From the NCBI RefSeq assembly GCF_900323885.1, contig NZ_OOHJ01000006.1, forward strand, positions 310,001 through 374,000: a stretch of 64,000 nt of DNA. The letters run 5' to 3'. Below the pieces are notes generated by a model. The model searched no databases. It saw only the letters and a program-made list of their open reading frames with translations, and was not told where the DNA came from. The position numbers and the translations under genes were made by a program. Source of the stretch: [Actinomadura] parvosata subsp. kistnae. Lineage in GTDB: Bacteria; Actinomycetota; Actinomycetes; Streptosporangiales; Streptosporangiaceae. Below are positions 18,367 to 26,683 of the stretch, piece after piece (positions within the stretch are counted from its first letter, which is position 1; each line of letters opens with the position of its first letter).

Positions 18367-19247
18367 ATGCTCATCACACCGCTGCCCGGCACCGAGTCGG
18401 ACAACGTCTTGAAGGCCTTGGAGTCGGTGTACATGGCCGCCGTCAATGCGCGGGGCGCGGGCGGAAACGTGATGGAGCGCCACGACGGCTACCTCAAGTG
18501 GGTGGACGATGCCGTCTACGCGCTGCGCGGCCAGATCAGCGGCGCCGACATGGACCGGCTGATCCTGACCTGCCGCTACTGGATGCTCCAGCCACTCACC
18601 ACGGACCATCTCGTGCAGGGCCCCCTCAACCGGGTCATCAGCACCGAACTGGACGAGAGAGTCATCGCCTTGGAGGCCGCCGTCAAGGCGCTGCGCGCGC
18701 AAATCGCCCGATGGTCTCGGCCCGGTGTGTTCGTCATCCCCGACACCTCGCTGTTCATCGAGCACCTCGAGCGGATGGACGCCATGGACCTGCGCGCTCT
18801 GCTCGGTATCCGAGAAGAGCCCGTACATCTGCTGCTGCCGATCGTCGTCATCGACGAGCTCGGCAACCTCAAGCAGTCCCGTGACAACCATCAGCGGCGG
18901 CGGGCCCGGCAGACGCTGCGCATCATCGACGACCGGCTCACCAACCCGCTGGAACCCGCCGAACTCCAAGCTGAGGACTACACCCCGCTTGACAACGGGG
19001 GTATCCCTCGCGGGCGGTCACCGCGGAGCTGGTGTTCGACCCGCCAGGCCATGTCCGGCTGCCGATCGCCGACGACGAGATCGTGGACTGCGCCCTGCGC
19101 GTGAAGGCATTGGCCGGGCGGCAGGGGACGATCGTCACCTACGACACGCGAATGTCCACCCGGGCCCGAGCCGCTGGTCCCCACGCCGTGAAGGTCCCCT
19201 ACGACCCGACAAGAGATCCCCGCAACAACAGACAGACCGCGCCGTGA
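18367..19247 (+). pseudogene. PIN-domain protein, one-base frameshift
   Basis: The N-terminal 115 residues are helical (VLKALESVYMAAVNARG); a PIN nuclease domain follows with FVIPDTSLFIEH (first Asp), LLPIVVIDELGNLKQS (Glu) and, after a slip near 19010-19016 (a GGG run), LPIADDEIVDCALRVKALAG and GTIVTYDTRMSTRARAAG with the remaining acidic residues. Restoring a single G gives a continuous protein of about 292 aa. PIN proteins cleave RNA, commonly as VapC toxins, but no antitoxin gene is seen and the long N-terminus is atypical. It may be a sequencing indel rather than a real defect. Confidence 0.7.
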
Positions 19248-19317
19248 GGAGAGCCGCAGCCCCAGTCCATGGCCACCATGTTCCCAGCCCCAGCGGGCGG
19301 CCGGCTCGCCAGGGCGA

Positions 19318-19854
19318 TCAGCCGTTCGTGATGTGAGGGCAGACTTCACGCTGCTGGTAGCCGCCGGGCACGCCGGCGCCGACGGCGGCCCAGAACGGCC
19401 GGGATTCGCGGAAGTGGCCGCCGAGCATGTGCCAAAACAGGCCCGGGTGCTCAGCGCGCAGCTGAGCGAGGGCTGCGCTGGCCAGCCCGCACCTTTGGTA
19501 CTCCGGCATGGTGTGAGGGCGTTCGACCCAGCCGAGCCGACAGCGGCGGCAGAGGTGATAGTCGACCGCGAAGGCGTGCTCACGGCCCAGGACGGCGGCG
19601 CGGGTCCGCCATCCACCGCTCCGCTCGCCTGAGACCATGTCCTGCCACAGCGCGTCCCGAACAGCAGCAACCGGCCAGCCGCGGCGCCAGCCGGACAGCC
19701 ACCACCTGATCCACTGAATGAGTACGCGCCACGGCTCCGTATCGGGATCCCGGCCCACCACATGGGCCTGCCCCGCCAGGCGCAGGGCCGCCTCGCGGGC
19801 GCCTTCCGCGAGGTCGTCCCGGGTGGAGCCCTTGGCGCTGTCAGGGAAGGTCAT
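19318..19854 (-). CDS. GNAT-like acetyltransferase, divergent
   Basis: A 178-aa protein whose C-terminal half carries the acetyl-CoA loop of GNAT enzymes (EYQRCGLASAALAQLRAEH) followed by LFWHMLGGHFRESRPFWAAVG, the usual GNAT beta5/alpha4 segment ending in the F(W)..G. The N-terminal half is helical with WRVLIQWIRWWLSGWRRGWP and a CRRC pair. No polar contacts typical of known subfamilies were found, so substrate is open. Convergent with the PIN gene. Confidence 0.55.
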   Translation of the reverse strand: MTFPDSAKGSTRDDLAEGAREAALRLAGQAHVVGRDPDTEPWRVLIQWIRWWLSGWRRGWPVAAVRDALWQDMVSGERSGGWRTRAAVLGREHAFAVDYHLCRRCRLGWVERPHTMPEYQRCGLASAALAQLRAEHPGLFWHMLGGHFRESRPFWAAVGAGVPGGYQQREVCPHITNG

Positions 19855-19882
19855 GTCTGCCTTCCGTCGGCCGACGGGAACT

Positions 19883-20182
19883 CTACGGGCAAGCCGAGGG
19901 ACTGGCGCTCAACACGTCCATCAGGCACGCCGCCCACAACTGCTTGGCCTCCTCCACGTCGGCCTCCGTCTGATGGCGATGGTCGGACATCCTTCCCGAG
20001 GCGAGCAGTTCAGCCACGCGGCGCGCGCCGGCCGGTCCTGATCGCAGCGCTGACACAGATCGACGACGCCCCTGCCATAGCGTCACAGATCCATTGTCAT
20101 CAACGCCAGCCCCCGGCAGCGCGAGCACGAGGGCATAGGCCCCTCGACGGGCATGGAACTTCACCGTATGATCGTCGGTCAT
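19883..20182 (-). CDS. Small protein of unknown function
   Basis: A 99-aa protein starting MTDDHTVKFHARRGAYALVL, with a beta-rich first half and a C-terminal helix pair (EADVEEAKQLWAACLMDVL). The ATG at the listed position was preferred over an upstream ATG because the extra 70 codons are arginine-rich out-of-phase-looking sequence. It ends 28 nt from the start of the preceding GNAT-like gene, so the pair may be co-transcribed. Confidence 0.5.
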   Translation of the reverse strand: MTDDHTVKFHARRGAYALVLALPGAGVDDNGSVTLWQGRRRSVSALRSGPAGARRVAELLASGRMSDHRHQTEADVEEAKQLWAACLMDVLSASPSACP

Positions 20183-20457
20183 TAACGGACAGTAACACCG
20201 CAATCGCCCGATGCGGGAGCATCGTCCTGCGGGACCGCTGGACACCTGGCCCGGCTGCTGGCCCCCGGCGTCAACATCCGTTGTGGGCGTACGGGTGCCG
20301 CTGCTCGAAACGGCCAAGCCGCGGACGATCGAGATCACCAAGGGCGACCTCAAGGCCATCGCGAACTGACACGGGAGCCGCTCACCTCGCAAGAAGAGGT
20401 GACCATGATGTTCGACACGGTCCCACGCTGCTGCTCCCGAGCCCGGAAGAGCGCCCG

Positions 20458-20889
20458 GTGATCGGCACCTACTTCACAGCCGAACCGGCCCGCGCGGCCG
20501 TCGGGTTCATGGTCGGCAACGGCTTCCCGGTGGAGCGGACCAGCATCGTGGGCCGTGACCTGCACCTGGAGGAGACCGTACTGAGCTGCGCCACCGCGCA
20601 CGCCGCCAGGTCCGGGGCGCTCACCGGCGTCTGGTTCGGGCTGCTGTCCGGCCTGCTCGCCGCACCGCTCGCGCGCCCTTCCGGCTCGGCGCTCGGCTTC
20701 GCGTTCGGCGGACTGCTGTACGGGGTGCTGTTCGGCGTGGTGTTCGGGCTGATCAGCCTGACCACGCGCGGCGGCCACGGGCTTGTCTCCCGCCAGGCCG
20801 TCGTCGCCGACCGGTACGACATCGTCGCCGACATCGCGGTCGCCAACGACGCCCGCAATCTGCTGGCCAGGTACAACTGGCGCCACTAA
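20458..20889 (+). CDS. General-stress-protein 17M-like membrane protein
   Basis: A 143-aa protein of the DUF1269/GSP17M type: VIGTYFTAEPARAAVGFMVGNGFPVERTSIVGRD (residues 1-34) is the N-terminal alpha/beta repeat, followed by two glycine-rich membrane helices (GALTGVWFGLLSGLLA and GFAFGGLLYGVLFGVVFGLI) and a short C-terminal copy of the alpha/beta motif (RYDIVADIAVANDARNLLAR). The GTG is used as start, but LLLPSPEERP, typical of the family N-terminus, is encoded just upstream without an ATG in frame; an ATG at 20405 is one base out of phase, so the 5' end may carry an indel. Confidence 0.75.
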   Translation: MIGTYFTAEPARAAVGFMVGNGFPVERTSIVGRDLHLEETVLSCATAHAARSGALTGVWFGLLSGLLAAPLARPSGSALGFAFGGLLYGVLFGVVFGLISLTTRGGHGLVSRQAVVADRYDIVADIAVANDARNLLARYNWRH

Positions 20890-20901
20890 CGCCGGGTAAT
20901 G

Positions 20902-22002
20902 CTAGGGGCAGAGGACGGCTTCGCCGGCTTTGACCATCTCGGGGATGATGGCGCTGTCCCCGGTGCTACGCGTGACGGACATCTCGAACTGCCGGCGGCC
21001 ATCGGTCGAGAAGAGGATCAATGTGGTGTAGCCGAGCCCCGAACCGCCCTGCATCTTCAGATCGTCCTGACACTGGCCGCTGTCCTGTTGCCTGCTGCCG
21101 CCGCCGGTGAGGATCTTCCGCAGCGACGGCGGCAGCAGCTTGCCCTGGTCGAACGCCCGCTGGAAGGCGCTGACGTCATGCGTGGTCGACACGACGTTGC
21201 CGGCGCCGAAGCCCCAGCTCGCGTTGGAGTGGTGCATATCGCGCGGGGTGCCGGTGGAGTCGGGGTAGTAGCCGTGCCCGTGCGGCCCCTTGATGCCCTC
21301 CGGGGGCTTGGTGAGCGCGTAGGTCCGCGTCATGCCGAGCGGACGGAACAGCCGCCTGGCCAGCTCGTCCGCCAGGGTGCCGCCGGTCACCTTCTCAATG
21401 ATCATGCCGAGGAGGGTGTAGTTGGTATTGGAGTAGGCGAACTTCTCACCCGGCTCGCCGGTACGCGGCAGCCCCCGCGTCATTGCGACGATGTCGATGG
21501 GCCGGTAATAGGTGGTGAAGTCGAAGACATCGAACGCCGGCTCGTCCGAGCCGTTCCTGGACCACCAGTCGGGGATGCCGGAGGTGTGCTGGATCAGTTG
21601 CTGGACGGTGATCTCGCCGGCTCGCTCCACTAGCCCACCGGCGGCCACCTCGGGCAGCAGATCGGCGAGTTTGTCGTCCAGGCCGAGCCTGCCCTGCTCG
21701 ACGAGCTGCAGGAGTACGGTGGCCACCATCATCTTGGTCTGCGAGCCGATGGCGAAGCGGGAGCCGGCCGGGATCGTACCGCCCTTGCCGTTGAGCAGCC
21801 GCGACCCGGCGGTGCCGCTGCCGGCGGGCTTGCCGTCCACGTACGCGCCGCCGATCGCGCCCACGACGCCGGGCGTCCGGGCCAGGCTCTCCATGGCCTG
21901 CTGGACATCGCCGACGCCGGTGCCGCCGGCGGCCGTCGCGGGCGCGGCGGTGGCCAGGAGCAGGGCCGCCACGGTGACGGCGCCAAGGGACATGTGCTTC
22001 AA
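20902..22002 (-). CDS. Secreted serine hydrolase (beta-lactamase/D-Ala-D-Ala carboxypeptidase family)
   Basis: 366 aa with a signal peptide (residues 1-25, LGAVTVAALLLATAAPATAA). The class C beta-lactamase-like active site is complete: Ser87-Gln-Thr-Lys90 (SxxK), YSNTNY as the YxN motif, and HHSNASWGFGAGNVVSTTHD preceding the third box. EKVTGGTLADELARRLFRPLGM is the family's conserved helix. These exported enzymes cleave peptidoglycan stem peptides or related esters. It stands alone, convergent with the stress-protein gene. Confidence 0.85.
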   Translation of the reverse strand: MKHMSLGAVTVAALLLATAAPATAAGGTGVGDVQQAMESLARTPGVVGAIGGAYVDGKPAGSGTAGSRLLNGKGGTIPAGSRFAIGSQTKMMVATVLLQLVEQGRLGLDDKLADLLPEVAAGGLVERAGEITVQQLIQHTSGIPDWWSRNGSDEPAFDVFDFTTYYRPIDIVAMTRGLPRTGEPGEKFAYSNTNYTLLGMIIEKVTGGTLADELARRLFRPLGMTRTYALTKPPEGIKGPHGHGYYPDSTGTPRDMHHSNASWGFGAGNVVSTTHDVSAFQRAFDQGKLLPPSLRKILTGGGSRQQDSGQCQDDLKMQGGSGLGYTTLILFSTDGRRQFEMSVTRSTGDSAIIPEMVKAGEAVLCP

Positions 22003-22138
22003 GACAGCAACTCCTTCGAGGGGATCTTCCGGTCAACCCGATCCACTGTCGACCGGCCATGTCTCCGCCTCGTCCGCCCCGCGTCATGGTCGCGTCATGG
22101 ATCGCGGGTGGCCGCCCTCGGCCACGACGGGACCCCGG

Positions 22139-22700
22139 TCAGTTACGCGGGCGTTCGCCGAGGCCGTCGGCCCAGCCCAGGTCCCCGTAGGTAACCTGCA
22201 GTGACGGCCGCGCCTGTCCTCGCGGGCGGACCTCGTACGCCAGGAGCCTCGCGATGCCGTCCCGCACGATCAGGCGGAACTCGCCGGCGCCGTCACCGTT
22301 GTCCGCCGTGGTCAGCGACAAGGCGATCCCCCCGGCGGCCCAGCGGATCAGTGACCTGTCCCAGCGACGTGATCCCCGGCTGTTCGGCGAGCAGCCGGTA
22401 CACGGCGGAGCGGGTGCCGGGACTGATCGGGCCTGCCGGCAGGTCCCGGGCCGCCCACCACAGCCTCAGCAGTCGCTGGACGGTGAACCGGTGGTTGCCG
22501 GTCAGGTGCTCGAACCGCAGGTCGTAGGCGTTGACCGACCGCCTCCGCAGGGTCGGCGCGGGCGAGCCCAGCTTCCACTTCCTCTTGTCCTCGGGGAGGC
22601 GAAGGTGATCCTCTGGTCCTGGACGGTGAGGGTCCAGGTGGGCGGCCCTTGCGGCCGGGCGGACGCAATCCGCAGGGCGCTGTCATCCTCCTGATCGCGT
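22139..22700 (-). pseudogene. C-terminal fragment of a CU044_5270-family protein
   Basis: Three collinear minus-strand pieces: DSALRIASARPQGPPTWTL, then NAYDLRFEHLTGNHRFTVQ with LLRLWWAARDLPAGPISPGT, then LTTADNGDGAGEFRLIV. The second part matches the ..SP..RSAVYRLLAEQPGI....VTDPLGRRG segment of the intact CU044_5270 protein at 32568. Frames change near 22600 and in a run of six C at about 22328-22333. The N-terminal anchor is gone. It may once have partnered an ECF sigma factor. Confidence 0.6.
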
Positions 22701-22730
22701 GATCGAGCCGTTTCTGTGAGAGGAGCGTGG

Positions 22731-23345
22731 GTGAGCCCTGACGAGCTGCTCGTCGTCTCGCCGGAGAAGGTCGCGGTACGGGCCGGGCTGACGCTGCCGT
22801 TGACGGAGGAGCAGCGTGAGACGGTCGCCGAGGCGATCGGCGACGCGTTCGGGGACGTCGCCGTCTACCTGGGTATGCCTCCGCTGCCGGTGACTTGGGT
22901 GCAGCGCGGCGCGCGGGGGGACGGCCGCGGTGAGTGGCGGCTGGCGTTCGATCCGGTGATCGAGGTGCTGTCCGTCGTGGCGGAGACGGGACCGGATGGT
23001 GAGCTCACCGGGCTCTACACGATCACCTACCGGGCCGGCCTGAACCCGCAGGAGAACCCGGTGTACGGCAAGGCGCTCACGCGGTACGTGCGCGCGGCTG
23101 CGGCGCCGGAGGTGCGGCGGATCGTTCAGCGGGACGCTCCGGACACGCGGTTGATCAAGGCGGCGAGCGTCGAGGGGCAGAGCGTGACGTTCGAGGATGC
23201 CGGCGGCGGCGCGGCCGGCTCGGGCGCGGCCGGTGCTCCCCCGTCGTTGGAGAGCTTGAAGCGGTGGAAGCGCCGCGGCGTCAACCAGCCGGCGGGGATC
23301 GCCCCGCATCCGCTGGAGATCACGTGGCGGTGGCCGTGGCCGTGA
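22731..23345 (+). CDS. Phage-type protein (head-tail region), hypothetical
   Basis: A 204-aa acidic protein with GAGAGGAG ahead of the GTG start. ELLVVSPEKVAVRAGLTLPL and an EEQRETVAEAIGDAFGDV helix open it; the rest is beta-rich. It is followed with a TGATG overlap by a 108-aa ORF. The pair, next to a minor-head-like gene, looks like a scrap of a phage head-completion module; no terminase, portal or capsid gene is present. Confidence 0.45.
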   Translation: MSPDELLVVSPEKVAVRAGLTLPLTEEQRETVAEAIGDAFGDVAVYLGMPPLPVTWVQRGARGDGRGEWRLAFDPVIEVLSVVAETGPDGELTGLYTITYRAGLNPQENPVYGKALTRYVRAAAAPEVRRIVQRDAPDTRLIKAASVEGQSVTFEDAGGGAAGSGAAGAPPSLESLKRWKRRGVNQPAGIAPHPLEITWRWPWP

Positions 23346-23671
23346 TGCTGGCGAACACGCGGTTCGCGGCGCGGCGCGCGACCGTGACGGTGGATGCGCA
23401 CGGCACCCGCTCGGCGTCCGGTTGGGCGCCGGCGGGCGCGGCGCGGCCGGGCCGGGTCGTGGCCGAGCCGGCGGAGGATGGCGAGCGTGATGGGCCGGGT
23501 TCGTGGGTGTTGGGCGTGGATCCTGCGGAGTGGCCTCTGCGCGCCCGTGATCTCGTCGTAGAGGCGTCCACGGGCCGGGAGTGGGTAGTGATCACGGCGG
23601 AGCGGCGGTCGCACGCTGTAGAGCCGTCTGTGGCCTGGCTGCGTGTGGAAGCGTCGCTCCGGCCTACGTGA
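23345..23671 (+). CDS. Phage-type head-tail joining-like protein
   Basis: A 108-aa beta-rich protein coupled to the previous gene. TRFAARRATVTVDAHGTRSA and DPAEWPLRARDLVVEASTGR resemble head-tail joining or tail-completion proteins, in which such a DP.....GD/RD turn precedes a V.E...G..W.V strand. Assignment rests on pattern and position only. Confidence 0.4.
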   Translation: MLANTRFAARRATVTVDAHGTRSASGWAPAGAARPGRVVAEPAEDGERDGPGSWVLGVDPAEWPLRARDLVVEASTGREWVVITAERRSHAVEPSVAWLRVEASLRPT

Positions 23672-24247
23672 CTACCGCCGGCGGGCCATGACGAGCGATC
23701 CGGCGAGGCTGAGGAAGTGCGAGCCGGAGGAGCCGTTGGAGCCGAACTCGGCTTCCGCGATGAGAGGGAAGACGACTTCCACCGCGGCGGACACCCTGGA
23801 GCCGCGGACGCGTGCGGGCAGGGCGCGGGTCGCGGCGGCGATGATGCCGGGCACGATGACACTCTGGCACTCGCAGTTGATGCGCTGATGGATGGGAAGG
23901 CCGGGGTCGCGCGGCCGGTCGGCCAGATCCACGGCGCTGAGGGTGATCCACCTGCCAGGGCCGTCATCGCTCCGGCGGCGGTCGTCTCCGTCTTTCCGGA
24001 GGTACTCCATCTTCGGCAGCCGGTAAGGGATGGTCGCGGGGATCGTCTGCCCGTCAGCATGTCTATGGGAAGGACGAGCGTCGGCACCGTTGGTGGCCTG
24101 CCACCGCTTCGCGGCCGGCGCCCGGTCCTTCGCCTCCTCCGCGACCGCTTCGGTGATCCGCTCGACCTTGTCTCGGATGACGCCAGCGGCGAGACGCTTC
24201 GCCAGGCCGGGACTGATGCGGGCTCTCGTCCGTGCCATGAATGGCAT
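23672..24247 (-). CDS. Phage minor head (Mu F-like) protein fragment
   Basis: A 191-aa minus-strand frame. HQRINCECQSVIV near its middle is the H..I.C.C motif ending the phage Mu gpF-like/minor head domain (PF04233), and DRPRDPGLPIH precedes it as expected. The N-terminal helical part (ARISPGLAKRLAAGVIRD) is short, and most of the usual 300-400 aa are absent. Its orientation opposes the two neighbouring phage-like genes, so the fragment has been rearranged. Confidence 0.5.
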   Translation of the reverse strand: MPFMARTRARISPGLAKRLAAGVIRDKVERITEAVAEEAKDRAPAAKRWQATNGADARPSHRHADGQTIPATIPYRLPKMEYLRKDGDDRRRSDDGPGRWITLSAVDLADRPRDPGLPIHQRINCECQSVIVPGIIAAATRALPARVRGSRVSAAVEVVFPLIAEAEFGSNGSSGSHFLSLAGSLVMARRR

Positions 24248-24367
24248 GGTGCCTAGCGCCTCGACCTTATGTCTGCATCCCTCAGGCAAGACGCGGCCAC
24301 GCCGGCAAGAGGGGTGAGGGAGGAGCAAACGGGTGGGGCGAACTCTCTTCCGGTTCTCATACTTCGA

Positions 24368-24919
24368 TCAGGAACCCCACTCCGGCGCCAGGATCGAATG
24401 CACCACAGAGTCTCGCCACCGTCCGTCAGCGAGGCGCAGGTGACCGCGGATAACGCCTTCCTCCACCATGCCGGCCTTGGCCATAGTTCGCGCTGACGCC
24501 GCGTTTTCCGGGCTTCGCGCGCCCCATATCCGGTAGACGCCCAGTTGCTCGAACCCAAGCTGCAGCAGTAGGCGCACCACCTCGACGCCGAGTCCATGCC
24601 CCCACCGGTCAGCGCGAAGCGCGAACCCGATCTGAGCGCTGTTCTGCTGCGGGTGGCCGACTTCGACCGCGATCCGCGCGATGGCCACCAGTTCCTCATC
24701 AGGCAGCACCGCGGCGAGGGAGTAGTCCATCCGCGGCTCTGCCTGCGCGGACGATGCCACGCCAGCGATGATCGTCTCGACCTGTTCGCGGGTACGCGGC
24801 TCGAAACTCATGTGCTCGGTGACCCGGGGGTCGCCGTAAATGGCCAGCAGCGCGTCCACATCGCCGGGTGTGAACTCCCGCAACGTCAGAGTGGGAGAGG
24901 AGATCCTTACCGGGTGCAT
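24368..24919 (-). CDS. RimJ/RimL-type GNAT N-acetyltransferase
   Basis: A 183-aa complete GNAT enzyme: SSPTLTLREFTPGDVDALLA is the N-terminal strand-helix, QIGFALRADRWGHGLGVEVV carries the acetyl-CoA loop (RADRWGHG), and RIWGARSPENAASARTMAKA is the C.. N..S..V..K.G-type block followed by GMVEEGVIRGHLRLADGRWRDSV (partial). Family members acetylate protein N-termini, antibiotics or amino compounds. It begins 10 nt downstream of the XRE regulator's stop and is probably co-transcribed with it. Confidence 0.8.
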   Translation of the reverse strand: MHPVRISSPTLTLREFTPGDVDALLAIYGDPRVTEHMSFEPRTREQVETIIAGVASSAQAEPRMDYSLAAVLPDEELVAIARIAVEVGHPQQNSAQIGFALRADRWGHGLGVEVVRLLLQLGFEQLGVYRIWGARSPENAASARTMAKAGMVEEGVIRGHLRLADGRWRDSVVHSILAPEWGS

Positions 24920-24928
24920 GGCCTGACC

Positions 24929-26410
24929 CTACTGGGCGGGCGGCAGCGCGCCCTGCGCAGGAACACCGGTGAAATACTCGATCTGCTGCTGAATGTCCGC
25001 AGCGAGCGGACCGCCCCGGAAAGCCGGGTCCAGCAGCGCCGCGTGAATGCGCCTCGTGCTCACGATGATCCCGCCGATGCGCTGTTCGACCGGGAGCGTC
25101 AGCACGTCGGCTAGCGCCTCGGCGGCGCCGTCGAGGTCGCGGAGATGCACCCGGGCCAGCGCCAGATCGGCCCGTGCGCCGGCTTCGTCGCTGAACGACT
25201 GCTCGCCCTCGTCGGCTTCCTCGTACGCGGTGATCGCCTCGCTGGCGGCTGCCGCGGCTTGGCGTTCCATACCAGGCAGCCACACCATGGCGTCGGCACC
25301 GTAGTACAGCTGACGCTGCGGGGTGAACGTCATAATGCCGCCGAAGTGGTCCAGGTCGTCGGGTTCGACCTGCTCGCGCGCCTGGACGGCCTGCGCGATG
25401 GCTTCGCGTACCCGATCTGCGTGGCCAAGCACACCCCACACACGGGCGGTCTGGGACGGCAGCCAGACTGCGGCGGTGCTGTGGGTGCGGGCGGCGTACT
25501 CCGCCCCGGCTTCGGCGAACCGGGCCGCCTGGTGGGGGCTCCCGGACCAGTAAGCGATCATCGACTGCAGCACCCGGAGCCAGGTCCGTAGCCCGTCGTG
25601 GCCGGCGTTCTCGGCACACACGATCGCGGCGCGAGCGTGCGTCATGGCCGCGTGCGGGTTGCCCAAGTCGTGGCTGGCCTTGGCCAACATCCCAGAGACG
25701 ATCCCGCTCAGCAGGAACAGGTCAGCCGTCTCCGCTGGCCGCTGACGTCCCTCCAACAGGCGGAACACCACGTCCTGCAACTCGGCGAGGCTGCCCATCA
25801 GGTGCGCCAGCGGCGTCACCGGGTACAGCCGGGCAACGTGGGTCACCTCATCGCGGAGTTGCTCCAGCATCTCCGGGCCCACGTTGCTGCCCTCCACGGC
25901 CGCAGCGAATTTCAGCGCTCTTCGAGCAATCATGTCTATCTCCTCTTGCAGGCTGCCGGGGACCGGCGGTCGGACGTGAACGGTGGGAACGACAGCGGTG
26001 CCGCTGCCGAAAGCGGGTGAGTCTGCGAACCCCGGGTTGCAGCGGATCAGCACCTCGCGCTCGTGAGACGCCAGCCGATCCAGCGAGTTGGGGTCGAGGA
26101 GACTGAGCGGTGTCGTGCCGTAGACGCTGGCCAGGGTGATGAGGTGGGTGGCCAGCGGGGGTTTGGAGCCTAGCGCCGGGAACATCTCCAGTCTCGACAG
26201 CAGCGCCTGATCCATGAAGGCCGAAGGCGACTGATCTCGGTACTGCTCGACGACTTCGGGCTGTGAGAGCCCCAGTGCCATCCGATACGCAGGCAGTGGC
26301 GAAAGGCCGAACTGGACACGGAGCTCCACCGCGATCTCGGCGGTGGAGCGGTTTTGATTTCGCATCTGATTGCGTAGGCGATTCACCCTGCGCCTGATGT
26401 CGTTGACCAT
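24929..26410 (-). CDS. XRE/TPR regulator, divergent from the radical SAM locus
   Basis: A 493-aa regulator. Residues about 20-105 form a Cro/C1-like HTH of the actinomycete long-insert type (AYRMALGLSQPEVVEQY, then ALLSRLEMFP), and the rest is a tetratricopeptide-like solenoid (LAKASHDLGNPHAAMTHARA, YWSGSPHQAARFAEAGAEYA, and similar repeats) that usually senses a peptide or small ligand. It is transcribed away from the methyltransferase/radical SAM operon across a 273-nt gap. The same divergent arrangement recurs at 56753, so it most likely controls the operon. Confidence 0.75.
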   Translation of the reverse strand: MVNDIRRRVNRLRNQMRNQNRSTAEIAVELRVQFGLSPLPAYRMALGLSQPEVVEQYRDQSPSAFMDQALLSRLEMFPALGSKPPLATHLITLASVYGTTPLSLLDPNSLDRLASHEREVLIRCNPGFADSPAFGSGTAVVPTVHVRPPVPGSLQEEIDMIARRALKFAAAVEGSNVGPEMLEQLRDEVTHVARLYPVTPLAHLMGSLAELQDVVFRLLEGRQRPAETADLFLLSGIVSGMLAKASHDLGNPHAAMTHARAAIVCAENAGHDGLRTWLRVLQSMIAYWSGSPHQAARFAEAGAEYAARTHSTAAVWLPSQTARVWGVLGHADRVREAIAQAVQAREQVEPDDLDHFGGIMTFTPQRQLYYGADAMVWLPGMERQAAAAASEAITAYEEADEGEQSFSDEAGARADLALARVHLRDLDGAAEALADVLTLPVEQRIGGIIVSTRRIHAALLDPAFRGGPLAADIQQQIEYFTGVPAQGALPPAQ

Positions 26411-26499
26411 GGCCAGGCTCCCCGTATGAGGCTTTGACAGCAGGGTGCGGTTGGGGCGACCTCTTCGGCAACCGGACAAATCGGGGCCCGATCAATCGG

Positions 26500-26564
26500 C
26501 GTACATAGAACGGCCATCACGCGGCGAGAAATCGCAGGTCAAAGCGTCGCTGCCGTACATAGAA
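26500..26564. promoter_or_regulatory. Paired direct repeat CGTACATAGAA in the divergent promoter region
   Basis: The 11-mer CGTACATAGAA occurs at 26500-26510 and again at 26554-26564, both in the same orientation, 54 bp apart. TACATA could serve as a -10 box for the methyltransferase operon in each copy; the repeat could equally be an operator for the XRE/TPR regulator. The surrounding gap has no other obvious signal. Confidence 0.4.
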
Positions 26565-26683
26565 AATATGTCGCCACGCCGGGTGACCGGAAGACAGCGG
26601 GAAGCGTTAACTGACTCCACGCTCAACACCCGGTAAGTGGGAGCGCGTCTCGGCTCCCCCTGAAAGATGACGATCGAGGTCCA

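Noticed and set aside
20182..20392. N-terminal extension of the 99-aa minus-strand protein
   Set aside because: The extra 70 codons are Arg/Ser/Gly-rich with no ribosome binding site, whereas the chosen Met begins a sensible protein.
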